IMG/VR virus record: IMGVR_UViG_3300020158_000005
Span: 64,001-114,269 of that record
Source of the DNA: a virus
Reading direction: 5' to 3' (one strand)
Length of the DNA: 50,269 nucleotides
How positions within the stretch are numbered: position 1 is the first letter of the stretch; every line of letters starts with the position of its first letter. A program made the translations under genes and the position numbers. The notes under the pieces were generated by a model, which was not told where the DNA came from, ran no database searches, and saw only the letters and a program-made list of their open reading frames with translations. This document shows, piece by piece, positions 16,296 to 24,519 of this stretch.

Positions 16296-17424
16296 CAGCT
16301 TCTTTTGTTTTAGGTGATAATACTTCTTGTAAGTAATCTGTAGTAGCTAATTCCGCTTCTTGTAAATCAGACATATCTACAATTTCAATAGGTTCTTTAA
16401 TAGCAGCTAACACTTTATTTTCAATTTCTTTTAGTAACTCAGTGTTATCTAGTAAGAAAGCTTCTAATTGTCCTTGCCCTACTCCTAATTTACTACCTTC
16501 AAAAGAATACGTATTACCTGTCTTACCAATAATACCCTTTTCAATAGCTAATTCCATCACTTCCTTATAACGTTGAATTCCTTTTCCAAACTCTACATAA
16601 TATTCAAACTCTTTCCAAGGAATACACACTTTAGATTTAGTGATTTTACCTTTCACATAAATACCATAAACACCATCAGTATCCTTATCAATACTCTTAG
16701 TAATTTCTATTTTAAGAGCTTGTAAGTATTTCATAGCCTCACCTGCAGGTTCAATATATGGATTACCATATCCTCCTGGATTCATTCTATACTGATTTAA
16801 ATAAACGAAAGCTGACTTAGAAACACTCAAAGCAGCATTAATTGCTCTATAAGCCTTAGCCATAAGAGCAGCAATCCTACCTATTTGTACTCCTGCCATA
16901 CCTGATGTAATTTCAGCCATAGGAATAAGAGCAGCAACACTATCCATTACAACAATACCATAAAAATTACTCTTTAATAATTTACAAGTAATTTCAATCC
17001 ATTCTTCACCTGATACAATGTCTCTGTCTTTTACACCATTAGCTTTAAGCAAAGATTCTCGGTCTACTAAATCCAATAAGTCAAGATTTACCCCTAAACT
17101 CTTAGCATACTCTAAATCTAATGTACCTTCTACATCACAAAATGCACAACGATTACCTTTCTTTTGGTCTTCTGCTATAATATGTAGAGCCAATGTAGTT
17201 TTACTACTACTTTCCTTACCTAAAATACAAGTGGTTTTTCCTCCTTTAGGAATTCCCAACCCACCTGTAGCTAAATCCAATGTTAAACTACCTGTACTAC
17301 ACCATTCAGCGACCTCTTCCATTTGTTTAGAAGATGCCGCTACAATAGTACCTTTTCCAAATAGTTCTTCTAGTTGTTTTAGTCTTTCGTCAACGTTAAT
17401 TTCTGATTTCTTGCTTTTTGCCAT
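16285..17424 (-). CDS. recA: RecA/UvsX-type recombinase
   Basis: The 379-aa protein has Walker A GKESSSKTT (69-77), the acidic FCDVEGTLD region that corresponds to the MAW motif neighbourhood, Walker B YGIVVMDSVAAL, and loop regions followed by AFVYLNQYRMNPGGYGNP (the switch Gln/Asn region). RecA polymerises on ssDNA and drives strand exchange for repair and recombination-dependent replication. The acidic tail KEADDY fits the family. It lies upstream of dut in the same operon. Its sequence looks like a short, divergent phage RecA rather than the bacterial one. Confidence 0.9.
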   Translation of the reverse strand: MAKSKKSEINVDERLKQLEELFGKGTIVAASSKQMEEVAEWCSTGSLTLDLATGGLGIPKGGKTTCILGKESSSKTTLALHIIAEDQKKGNRCAFCDVEGTLDLEYAKSLGVNLDLLDLVDRESLLKANGVKDRDIVSGEEWIEITCKLLKSNFYGIVVMDSVAALIPMAEITSGMAGVQIGRIAALMAKAYRAINAALSVSKSAFVYLNQYRMNPGGYGNPYIEPAGEAMKYLQALKIEITKSIDKDTDGVYGIYVKGKITKSKVCIPWKEFEYYVEFGKGIQRYKEVMELAIEKGIIGKTGNTYSFEGSKLGVGQGQLEAFLLDNTELLKEIENKVLAAIKEPIEIVDMSDLQEAELATTDYLQEVLSPKTKEADDY

Positions 17425-17467
17425 AGTTATTTATTTATGTAAATTTAAGAAATTTATCTCAAATTTC

Positions 17468-17713
17468 CTAGTTAATAACGACACAATTTATGTCTTCTTT
17501 CTTAATTTTTGACTCTTCTGTACCATCCCAATATCCTTCTATATCCATCGAATACACATGAATATCTTCTACTTTAGCAGGAGTGGGTTCATTATGTACT
17601 TTATAATAACTATTACCTTCATCATCCATACTGTATATACAAGGAAGATTACCAAATTCAGGATTTTCTATTAGCATTTCTGTAATGCATTCATGTAATT
17701 TTCTTAATGTCAT
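17468..17713 (-). CDS. Unknown 81-aa phage protein
   Basis: The start MTLRKLHECITEMLIENPEFGNLPCIYSMDDEG is a helix then a beta strand, a pattern common in short phage hypotheticals. It overlaps the upstream gene by four bases (ATGA). No function recognised. Confidence 0.5.
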   Translation of the reverse strand: MTLRKLHECITEMLIENPEFGNLPCIYSMDDEGNSYYKVHNEPTPAKVEDIHVYSMDIEGYWDGTEESKIKKEDINCVVIN

Positions 17714-17913
17714 ATTAATTCTATTTCATCTTTTACTTTAGTCCAATATTGGAATCCTCTATCAGCCCCCATATCACTTAATATATTCTTTACTACTTCT
17801 AAAGCAGCTCTTTTACTATATTCTATTACTATAGAAGGAGGATACCTCCCATATTTAAACATATTGTAAAAGAAGTCATATAATTCTTTAGCTTTTTGTT
17901 TAGCACTTATCAT
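17710..17913 (-). CDS. KAKEL-family small protein (67 aa), copy 1
   Basis: The layout K-A-K-E-L near the N-terminus, an Ala/Val-rich middle (RAALEVVKNIL) and a C-terminal YWTKVKDEIELI are shared with the proteins at 47569-47799 and 49025-49243. This looks like a paralogous family common in Bacteroidota phages and prophages. Both ends overlap neighbours by four bases. The function is unknown. Confidence 0.55.
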   Translation of the reverse strand: MISAKQKAKELYDFFYNMFKYGRYPPSIVIEYSKRAALEVVKNILSDMGADRGFQYWTKVKDEIELI

Positions 17914-18230
17914 ATATCACTTTTTAATTCCCACTCAGATTTCCAAGTGGATTCTTTTGTATCAAAATCTGTCCATCCCCATGTAAATTTAGCTATTTTA
18001 ACGTCTCCACTGCAATACTCATTTACCCATAACCATTGTTCCCAATATTCATCGGTTCCTTTTACGCAATATATTCCAAAAAATAGCCATTCAAATATGA
18101 AAGTAGGGGGTTTTTCGCATCTAGGGCTACCCCACTTATCTTTCCACAATAATCCATGTTTCACTACATCAGGTATCCATACCCACTTGTAATTTTTATA
18201 CCACGTTATAGTCCATTTAGCTTTTTTCAT
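17910..18230 (-). CDS. Unknown Trp-rich protein (106 aa)
   Basis: The sequence has an exceptional content of Trp (about 17 of 106), in pieces such as WTITWYKNYKWVWIPDVV and WGWTDFDTKESTWKSEWEL. The central PPTFIFEWLFFGIY could be an interior strand pair. It follows a terminator and begins a group of three coupled small genes. No family recognised by name. Confidence 0.5.
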   Translation of the reverse strand: MKKAKWTITWYKNYKWVWIPDVVKHGLLWKDKWGSPRCEKPPTFIFEWLFFGIYCVKGTDEYWEQWLWVNEYCSGDVKIAKFTWGWTDFDTKESTWKSEWELKSDI

Positions 18231-18243
18231 AACATAAAATTAA

Positions 18244-18265
18244 AAACCCCCAATTAAGGGGGTTT
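18244..18265 (-). terminator. Intrinsic terminator after the ribonucleotide reductase gene
   Basis: An 8-bp stem AAACCCCC / GGGGGTTT with loop AATTAA, A-rich on one side and T-rich on the other. It sits three bases after the nrdJ stop in transcription order. Confidence 0.85.
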
Positions 18266-18268
18266 AGT

Positions 18269-21200
18269 TTATAATCTATCCTGAATTGAACAAGAATTTC
18301 CACTGCAGGCAATGGAAGCATAATCGCTAACATCTTTATATTCAGGCTTAGTAAGAATCTTTGAAAGGTCTACTTCTTTAAATTGTTTATCAATGGTTTC
18401 CCATTTATGCAGAATATGCACATCTTTTAAACAATATACCATATTATCTATGTTATTCTTAAAATAGTTCTTAGCAAATTTCTTAGCTCTATCAATCCAA
18501 TATTTCTTCAATAACACTTGTTCTCTTGTTCCTGCAATAGGTTCCGTTTTGTCCTTTACAGATTTACAAGCTTGCCAAAGATTACCATTAAAATAATGTA
18601 ACCCATCTACAATAAGTCCCGAAGCAAATAAAGCTCCTGTACCATATTTAGCAATAATTTCTTCTAATGTAACTAGTTCTGTTAGGGGGGCTTGATTCCA
18701 CTCTCTACTACCAAAGTCACTTAAGAAAGAAATAGCTGTAAAAGCATCTTTATTATCCCAAATATAGTCAGCACATTTTTCCTTATCTCCTTCTCCTAAC
18801 ACTACTGTACAGGATACATTATGATTAATACCTCTATATCCACATAATTCAGGAACAGTTCCTGGCATTACCCAGTTTTCTTGTACTAATTTAATGTATT
18901 CTAGATGTTTTACACCCAGTACATCTTTCTTTAATAAGGCATCTTTATTATTCGCTACAGGAACATATACAACATAATCAGTTTTACTGTCACTATGTAC
19001 ACTTTCCTCTATCATATAAGGTCTATTTTCGGCTAACCACTTAGCTACGGTGTTTTCTTTGTTAATTTGCATCACTCTAAAATAGTTTCTAGCTTCTTCA
19101 GCAGAAATACCACCTACAGTCATAGCAATAACACTAGAATTACCTCCAGGTTTAACACAAGTAGTACGAGCAGCTTGATTGATTCCTATCATATCAGCTA
19201 CTATTTTGTTCGTATTCACTACTAATGCAGCACCTTCTCTTAGCCATTCTGGGTTAAATAGCTTAGGATTATTCATCCAACCTATTACAGAAATTCCTAA
19301 TAAAGCTTCTTTCTCAAAGATTTTTTCACTCACCTCTCCTAAATAAGGGAAAGACGTATAACCTGCTTGACAAGTTCCTAATATAGCAGAATGAACACAA
19401 GCTTTCAAAAATAACTCTTTTGTAGTACATTTTTCAGCTACAATTTCATTTAAATTACATTGCTTAGTTAAAACATTATTAAATACTCCTTGGTGTAATT
19501 CTGTTTCTTCAAAACAATATGAGTTATGTAAACCTGGGAGTAACTCTATAGTATCTATAATTTGTACTTTTCCTTTTTTAGTTGGTTCTTCTTTTGATAA
19601 CTCTCCTTTTGAACACCATAGCTCGGAACAGTCTGAAATTTGTAAATACCATATATCTTTATTTCTAATAGCATAGTTAGTTTTTACTCCTTTTTCTTGC
19701 ATTAAATTAACAGAAGAATCTATCCCTATTTTTGTTAGCAACAACTGGCAATCTCTAATTTTACTTTCTTCCCCATAAATTCTCAGCTTGCCATTATAAG
19801 TAATTGTACCGTCAGTATCTACCCACCCAGCAATAAAATTAATAATACTCTGTTTATTCCAAGTAAACACTTTAGATGGTAAACCTTCTTCATATTTTAA
19901 AGAAACCGAAAAATCTCTATCTAATTTATCAAAAGTTACATTATAATAATCTCCTGATTTTGTGGTGTTTAACACTTCACTTTTTTTACCACATATAAAA
20001 GGGAAGTCTAAATGAAAATTAGATTTATAAACAGAGGCAAAAGGTAGTCTTGATTTACCATTTTGATAATTTCTACACGTACCGTCACCTAATAGAAAAC
20101 CATAATCGTAAGCATATTCTTCTAAGACACCATCAGTATATATAATATTAGATTTAGGTACTGAAACTTTATATTTTTCAGTATTATTCAATAATTCAGA
20201 TAGTTTTAACTCTCTGTAGTTTTCTTCAAATCTATTTTTAACCAAAAACTTATGATTTTCTGTACAATCAAGATAGGACCCATCTGAAAAACCCACTCTA
20301 TATAGATTTCTATTAACACCTGTTAATACAGGCTTAACTTTTGACCATTTAACCCCATTCCAAATCTCTATTTCTTCCTTATTTTCCGCAACTTCTCCAA
20401 TAACTCTAATTCCATCTCTAGTTATAAGTTTTGTGTTATATTCAACACATCCCTGTACTCCAAATAAATCTTCATTAACCTTTGTAAACTCTTGAATATC
20501 ATCATAATGTATTTTACTTAAATCCCCATCATAAAGAATAGGTAGTTTACTAATTTCAAAACAAGGATTGAACATATCAAACCAAGAGTTAGCAAATACG
20601 AATCCAATATCATTTTGTCCACCATTTAGATTTACAAGATAATCAAACTGTTCTTTTGTTACTAAATTACGTATTAATATAACGCTATTATTGGTTCTTT
20701 CTCTTTGTTTGTTTTCAGAATACCAATTCCCTGTTTTAGCTAATATCATTTCCTCGTCATTAGGGTCTACGATGAAATCCAAAGCAGCTCTTCTCACGCC
20801 ACCACTAAGTACAGCATTAGACAAATGGCAAATAACATCTCCAACTACAATAGGTCTTAATTCATTTCCTTCTGTAATCATCCAATTATCTAACACTTGC
20901 TCTATTTTTTCAAGAGCATTTTTAAGGGGTTCATAACCAGGGGCTTTAAATCCCCCAGAGATAAATGTACCTTTTTCACGTATACCGCTACCATCGAACT
21001 TAATCTTATACCCTGTATATTCAGGAAAAGGGGCTTTATCTACAAAATAAGAAGACATTAATACACCTGCTGCATCTGCCCATCCTTCAATACTATCTTC
21101 AATTACAAATGTTTTTGTACCTAATAATCTAGGCTGAATCTTTGAAATATTCTTAACAAAAGGAATTAATAAACCTACACCTACTCCACAACCATTTAAA

Positions 21201-21523
21201 GCTAGATAGAACACTTCTTGAAAAACTCTGTTTCTTGAAGCATGCGTAGAAGTACAATTGTACATCCTAAGATTACTCCTTTCTATTTGTTTATATCTAT
21301 ACTGTAAATTCCTTTGTGAAGCTAAAATAAGCATATCACCTAAAGAGTCTTCTACTTCGTTTAGTAATACATTTAATTCTTCATTTTGATACTTTATTCT
21401 ATGCCCATTAATAATGTCCTTAGAAGCATCTTTCCATGTTTCATACCTACCTTCATCCATCCATTTAAAATAATCTGAATGTAATTTTAGGTCAGATAGA
21501 AACTTTTTTCCTTTGTTTGTCAT
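18269..21523 (-). CDS. nrdJ: Class II (B12-dependent) ribonucleotide reductase with intein
   Basis: Without the intein (residues 359-688) the enzyme is 754 aa, close to the monomeric Lactobacillus leichmannii enzyme. Visible catalytic residues are Cys90 (RMYNC, first redox Cys), Cys321 in FNPCFEI (thiyl-radical Cys and Glu), Cys689 in CNLNEI (second redox Cys) and the C-terminal pair CSGNSC (1073/1078) that re-reduces the site. It converts ribonucleotides to deoxyribonucleotides using adenosylcobalamin and needs no oxygen. A consensus promoter lies 36 bases upstream and a terminator follows, so it is a single-gene unit. No cobalamin riboswitch fits in the short leader. Whether it prefers di- or triphosphates cannot be read here. 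Confidence 0.93.
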   Translation of the reverse strand: MTNKGKKFLSDLKLHSDYFKWMDEGRYETWKDASKDIINGHRIKYQNEELNVLLNEVEDSLGDMLILASQRNLQYRYKQIERSNLRMYNCTSTHASRNRVFQEVFYLALNGCGVGVGLLIPFVKNISKIQPRLLGTKTFVIEDSIEGWADAAGVLMSSYFVDKAPFPEYTGYKIKFDGSGIREKGTFISGGFKAPGYEPLKNALEKIEQVLDNWMITEGNELRPIVVGDVICHLSNAVLSGGVRRAALDFIVDPNDEEMILAKTGNWYSENKQRERTNNSVILIRNLVTKEQFDYLVNLNGGQNDIGFVFANSWFDMFNPCFEISKLPILYDGDLSKIHYDDIQEFTKVNEDLFGVQGCVEYNTKLITRDGIRVIGEVAENKEEIEIWNGVKWSKVKPVLTGVNRNLYRVGFSDGSYLDCTENHKFLVKNRFEENYRELKLSELLNNTEKYKVSVPKSNIIYTDGVLEEYAYDYGFLLGDGTCRNYQNGKSRLPFASVYKSNFHLDFPFICGKKSEVLNTTKSGDYYNVTFDKLDRDFSVSLKYEEGLPSKVFTWNKQSIINFIAGWVDTDGTITYNGKLRIYGEESKIRDCQLLLTKIGIDSSVNLMQEKGVKTNYAIRNKDIWYLQISDCSELWCSKGELSKEEPTKKGKVQIIDTIELLPGLHNSYCFEETELHQGVFNNVLTKQCNLNEIVAEKCTTKELFLKACVHSAILGTCQAGYTSFPYLGEVSEKIFEKEALLGISVIGWMNNPKLFNPEWLREGAALVVNTNKIVADMIGINQAARTTCVKPGGNSSVIAMTVGGISAEEARNYFRVMQINKENTVAKWLAENRPYMIEESVHSDSKTDYVVYVPVANNKDALLKKDVLGVKHLEYIKLVQENWVMPGTVPELCGYRGINHNVSCTVVLGEGDKEKCADYIWDNKDAFTAISFLSDFGSREWNQAPLTELVTLEEIIAKYGTGALFASGLIVDGLHYFNGNLWQACKSVKDKTEPIAGTREQVLLKKYWIDRAKKFAKNYFKNNIDNMVYCLKDVHILHKWETIDKQFKEVDLSKILTKPEYKDVSDYASIACSGNSCSIQDRL
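19460..20449 (-). mobile_element. Intein in ribonucleotide reductase, Gln C-terminus
   Basis: The intein covers residues 359-688. Block A is CVEYNTKLITRDG, block B contains FSDGSYLDCTENHKF, and endonuclease motifs are YGFLLGDGTC and FIAGWVDTDGT. The C-terminal part reads SYCFEETELHQGVFNNVLTKQ followed by Cys+1. The last residue is Gln, not Asn, and the penultimate is Lys, not His. Gln-terminated inteins are known. The +1 Cys is also a catalytic Cys of the host enzyme, so only a spliced product should be active. Confidence 0.85.
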
Positions 21524-21550
21524 TTAATTTTGTTTGATTGTTAAAAAATA

Positions 21551-21582
21551 GAGGGTCGCAAATATAAGAATTCACGACCCTC
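21551..21582 (-). terminator. Terminator hairpin that encloses a promoter -7 box
   Basis: Arms GAGGGTCG and CGACCCTC (8 bp) enclose a 16-base loop. On the minus strand the stem is followed by TATTTTTT, as in an intrinsic terminator for the 59-aa gene upstream. The loop holds the -7 box of the nrdJ promoter. Confidence 0.7.
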
Positions 21583-21589
21583 CTACCAA
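21559..21589 (-). promoter_or_regulatory. nrdJ promoter
   Basis: On the minus strand TTG (21589-21587), a 20-base spacer and TATATTTG (21566-21559) match the Bacteroidota consensus. The -7 box lies between two arms of an 8-bp inverted repeat, which could also be an operator. Confidence 0.8.
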
Positions 21590-21608
21590 TAGTTTTTAAA
21601 CTTATTAT

Positions 21609-21788
21609 TTAATCTTTCTTGTTTAAGAATCTATAATAAGTTAATTCTGCTTCTATCTCCATAGCAAAATTTTTTAACAAATTCTCCACATCTCGTATCA
21701 ATATCATACCACAATCTTCACATTGTCCCTCTTTAAAAGGGAGTTCTTTCTCCTTTATTTTAGTAAGATATTTAGTTAACGTTGTCAT
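21609..21788 (-). CDS. Small CxxC protein (59 aa)
   Basis: The frame from ATG 21788 overlaps the preceding stop as ATGA. The protein has one CEDC pair (GQCEDCGM, residues ~21-26) and a helical acidic end. One CxxC pair is half a zinc site, so it may bind metal as a dimer. No family recognised. Confidence 0.5.
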   Translation of the reverse strand: MTTLTKYLTKIKEKELPFKEGQCEDCGMILIRDVENLLKNFAMEIEAELTYYRFLNKKD

Positions 21789-22597
21789 ATTAATTCTTTT
21801 AAACTATGAATCCTCTTATAGCCAACATCATAACGTTCATTATGCGGAGTGTCATATAGGAAACAACATATTCCTGCAGCATTAAGAGCTTTAAAATTAT
21901 CAAAACTATCATCTACAAAAATATCAATTCCAGCTTGTTTAGCTACATCCACTTTAGATTGTCCCACACCTACACAAAATACAGGTTTTGTAGGAAAACC
22001 ATTATCATCCAACCATTTAGTAGTAGTTACTACTGTACATGGTCGACTAGTAATGTAACAAGCAGGTTCAAATGGAATATCTTCTGCACTAATTAAAGGT
22101 TTTAATCCTGCATAAAAACTTTCCAAAATTCCTTTTTCCTTCATATCAACAAATCTCTGCACAATCTCCCTATCGAAGAACCATGATGTAGGGGCATCTT
22201 TAATATCGTAAAGCTCTCTCCAACCTCCTAACCAGTCACATAACACTTCATCAATATCTAATCCAATTTTAGGTCTTTGTAAATATCCATGAGCTCTGTC
22301 GTCTCCTTGAGGATAGATTTTGTAATAGGCTGTAAGAAAATGTGCATTACAAGCTAAATGAGCAGCATGCAATTCTCCTGTTTCTCCATCATAATCTTCC
22401 CCTTTTTTAATAGCAGCTAAATGTCTTTCTAATGATGAAATAACATTGCTCCATTTCATACCTAATTCCCAGTTTCTTTCAGCATACTTTTGAGCCCCTT
22501 TAGTAAGTATTTTTACCATTTCTTCATGTGCATAAGGATGCACTAAATCATAACGTAATTTTCCTTCGTTAAAACGAAGTCCTCCTCCTTGTTCCAT
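21785..22597 (-). CDS. Fused dNTP pyrophosphohydrolase (DUF5664-like) and HAD phosphatase
   Basis: Residues 1-~100 (GLRFNEGKLRYDLVHP, then GAQKYAERNW, SLERHLAAI, DGETGELHAAHLACNAHFL) match the DUF5664 family annotated as dATP/dGTP diphosphohydrolase N-terminal domain, all-alpha like MazG. Residues ~110-270 are a HAD nucleotidase: DIDEVLCDW (nucleophile Asp114, Asp116), ITSRP (Thr183), a Lys at 215/220 and FVDDSFDN (229-230). Together they could take a dNTP to dNMP and then to the nucleoside. The fusion is seen directly. Substrates are inferred from family knowledge. Confidence 0.75.
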   Translation of the reverse strand: MEQGGGLRFNEGKLRYDLVHPYAHEEMVKILTKGAQKYAERNWELGMKWSNVISSLERHLAAIKKGEDYDGETGELHAAHLACNAHFLTAYYKIYPQGDDRAHGYLQRPKIGLDIDEVLCDWLGGWRELYDIKDAPTSWFFDREIVQRFVDMKEKGILESFYAGLKPLISAEDIPFEPACYITSRPCTVVTTTKWLDDNGFPTKPVFCVGVGQSKVDVAKQAGIDIFVDDSFDNFKALNAAGICCFLYDTPHNERYDVGYKRIHSLKELI

Positions 22598-22600
22598 TTA

Positions 22601-22939
22601 TTAATTATTTAAGAATTCAAAACCTACTTCTATAGCTGATTTTGTAAGGACTTTTCTATTACTTATTTCATTAATAGTTAAATTAACATATTGCTTTTGG
22701 CTATCAAGAAAATCTAATACAGCATATTGATTAGCTGCTAAAATCACCATAGCATATTGACTTGCCATTTCATCGGTAATTTCAGGTACTACAATATCCG
22801 TTTTATCTGCTATTTCTGCCATCATAGTGGTTTGCATGTCTACAAGCTCACCTTTAGCCCATTGTTCCATTAATCCCTTGGTTTTGGGATATTTAGCTAA
22901 TAGGTCTGTTGCCCATTGCATTTCATCTTTCATATTCAT
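22601..22939 (-). CDS. Unknown 112-aa protein
   Basis: An acidic helical protein beginning MNMKDEMQWATDLLAKYPKT, Met/Ala/Gln-rich, with no motif I recognise. Three bases separate it from the nucleotidase fusion and two bases from the phosphoesterase, so they are co-transcribed. Confidence 0.5.
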   Translation of the reverse strand: MNMKDEMQWATDLLAKYPKTKGLMEQWAKGELVDMQTTMMAEIADKTDIVVPEITDEMASQYAMVILAANQYAVLDFLDSQKQYVNLTINEISNRKVLTKSAIEVGFEFLNN

Positions 22940-22941
22940 AT

Positions 22942-23616
22942 TTATAAATTTATAATGTTACCATTGTTAATAACCCCTTTATCGAATCTTCCATCTTCTA
23001 CTAACGAACCATTACTAAAAATAGTGTCTAATCCAGATAATGTCATAGTTCCTTGATTAATACAGTCTTTAAAGCGATGAATATGCCCAAAGCACACTAA
23101 CTTATGTGTGCTATTCATACAATGTTTTAAAAGACTTCTATCCCCACATTGCTCAAAATCATTATTTCTATTCTGAGTTAGGTCAAGTATACCTAATGGA
23201 GGACCATGACTGATAAGAATATCAGTAGTAGGTTCAACCATTTCCCATATTTCGTTCATCTTAGCTCTATTCTTATTAAATGCCCATCCTTCACCAAAAG
23301 AGGGTGTAATTGGAGTACCAAAGATACGAAATCCTTCTATTTCAGTGTAATCATTTTCTAGATAAGTTATTCCAACACTATGAAAATCAGAAGGAGTTAC
23401 TCTTCTTCTTTCGATAGCTAGGTCATGATTCCCAGCCGTAGCTAGCTTATGCTTTATTGGTAGAGAACCCATCCATTCTATAAAATCCCTACATTCTTTT
23501 TCACTTTGAATTAAATCCCTAGGATTTGACATATCTCCTGAGAATATAACCATATCCACTTCAGGAACTTTAAGTTGTTTGTGGAAAGTATGCGTCACGT
23601 ATCCGAGATATGCCAT
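22942..23616 (-). CDS. Metallophosphoesterase, N-terminal motif out of frame
   Basis: Calcineurin-type motifs are present: FSGDMSN, AGNHDLAIERR, ILISHGPPLG and CFGHIHR. The open frame starts at 23616 with MAYLGYVTHTFHK, which lacks the first metal motif D-x-H. That motif is encoded just upstream in another frame: a 21-codon frame from ATG 23660 reads SLTIWHISDT and stops at TGA (23597-23595). Removing five bases (or hopping over them) would give HISDTHTFHK. The gene is therefore broken by a 5-base insertion, or is recoded. An annotation from 23616 alone would describe an enzyme without its first metal ligands. Confidence 0.75.
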   Translation of the reverse strand: MAYLGYVTHTFHKQLKVPEVDMVIFSGDMSNPRDLIQSEKECRDFIEWMGSLPIKHKLATAGNHDLAIERRRVTPSDFHSVGITYLENDYTEIEGFRIFGTPITPSFGEGWAFNKNRAKMNEIWEMVEPTTDILISHGPPLGILDLTQNRNNDFEQCGDRSLLKHCMNSTHKLVCFGHIHRFKDCINQGTMTLSGLDTIFSNGSLVEDGRFDKGVINNGNIINL

Positions 23617-23660
23617 ATGGTTAATGACTTATCTCGGATATTATTTTTTAAATTTATCAT
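23595..23660 (-). other. 5' end of the phosphoesterase, with possible recoding site
   Basis: This 21-codon frame encodes MINLKNNIRDKSLTIWHISDT and overlaps the end of the GIY-YIG gene. The last codon ACG (23600-23598) is followed by TGA, and a second ACG starts five bases downstream (23595), leading directly into CAT ACT TTC of the main frame. An 11-bp inverted repeat (arms 23640-23630 and 23610-23600) lies immediately before. Identical take-off and landing codons, a stop and a hairpin are also features of the T4 gene 60 bypass. A simple mutation or assembly error would look similar. Confidence 0.5.
23600..23640. repeat. 11-bp inverted repeat at the phosphoesterase start
   Basis: TATCCGAGATA and TATCTCGGATA are perfect inverted arms with 19 bases between them. 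In RNA they would form a hairpin whose 3' arm ends at the ACG before the TGA. Confidence 0.8.
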
Positions 23661-24519
23661 AAATTATATTTTTAAGTTCTAAATTAAAACATTCAGTATG
23701 TCCCTCAAATTTACTAATAGGCTTATATTTTAATGTTTTAAATCCTTTTAAATAATACTGTTCTATATTAGATATTTCTGTAGAATTACTTTCATATTCT
23801 AACAATATATTATATTTATAATTTTTTACACCATGATATCTTTTTTTAATATTTACACGGGTAATTCCTATTTTTATAAATCTCTCAGTCTCATTAAAAA
23901 ATTCTAACATATAAAATATACATTGTTTGTTTTTTGATTTCTCTATCCAATGTGTTCTACTAAAACTTGAATTATCTTTTTTACATATAGGACATCCTCT
24001 ACCTAATAAATGACTTTCAATAAGAGAGTTAAATATACCATGTTTTTCACAAAATACATCTATTTTCTTTTTACTATTTGTATAATCAAAAACAGGGTAT
24101 GAATATTTATTATTATGTTTTTTATTAGCTTTAAAACAAAATAAGTCATAAGGTTTAGTACATGATACTATAGATACAGGATGACCTTGTAACAAATCAT
24201 AACATTGAGGTTCATATTGAAATCCATTATTATCTTGAACTAATAGTTTACTTTTCATACCCTTATAATTAATAAGAGTAAGGTTAGGAAAAATAGTATG
24301 TATCTTTCCTTGAATATATTTATATTTATCAACAATACTATAACAATTTGTTTTGTGCTTAAAAACTCTTCCAGGCATACGTTTAAACTCATTACCCTCT
24401 TTATCTTTAAATATAAGAGGAGTAGATAAGTTTTTAAAATAAACTATTTCATAGTCAGGATATAACTCTTCAAATTGTTTAAAGAATAATAAAGTCCTAT
24501 CTTTAAAGGAAATACTCAT
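23641..24519 (-). CDS. GIY-YIG-type homing endonuclease (292 aa)
   Basis: The N-terminal half has repeated short DNA-binding-like units. Residues ~135-180 read HNNKYSYPVFDYTNSKKKIDVF-type sequence and end in RGCPICKK, a DUF723-like zinc module. The C-terminal catalytic part contains IFYMLEFFNETERFIKIGITR (degenerate GIY and K-I-G), KKRYHG with the conserved Arg, and NIEQYYLKGF with the conserved Glu. Such free-standing genes home into a cognate locus. Its start overlaps the 59-aa zinc protein (ATGA) and its end overlaps the 5' end of the phosphoesterase, consistent with insertion between the two. The base composition is more AT-rich than its neighbours. Confidence 0.72.
   Translation of the reverse strand: MSISFKDRTLLFFKQFEELYPDYEIVYFKNLSTPLIFKDKEGNEFKRMPGRVFKHKTNCYSIVDKYKYIQGKIHTIFPNLTLINYKGMKSKLLVQDNNGFQYEPQCYDLLQGHPVSIVSCTKPYDLFCFKANKKHNNKYSYPVFDYTNSKKKIDVFCEKHGIFNSLIESHLLGRGCPICKKDNSSFSRTHWIEKSKNKQCIFYMLEFFNETERFIKIGITRVNIKKRYHGVKNYKYNILLEYESNSTEISNIEQYYLKGFKTLKYKPISKFEGHTECFNLELKNIIYDKFKK

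Noticed and set aside
17018-17512. Long plus-strand open frame opposite recA
   Set aside because: It mirrors the strong recA gene, is Ser/Leu-rich antisense sequence and has no promoter or recognised motif.
21524-21550. Cobalamin riboswitch ahead of the class II RNR
   Set aside because: The leader between promoter and start is only about 35 bases, and no B12-box-like sequence is present.
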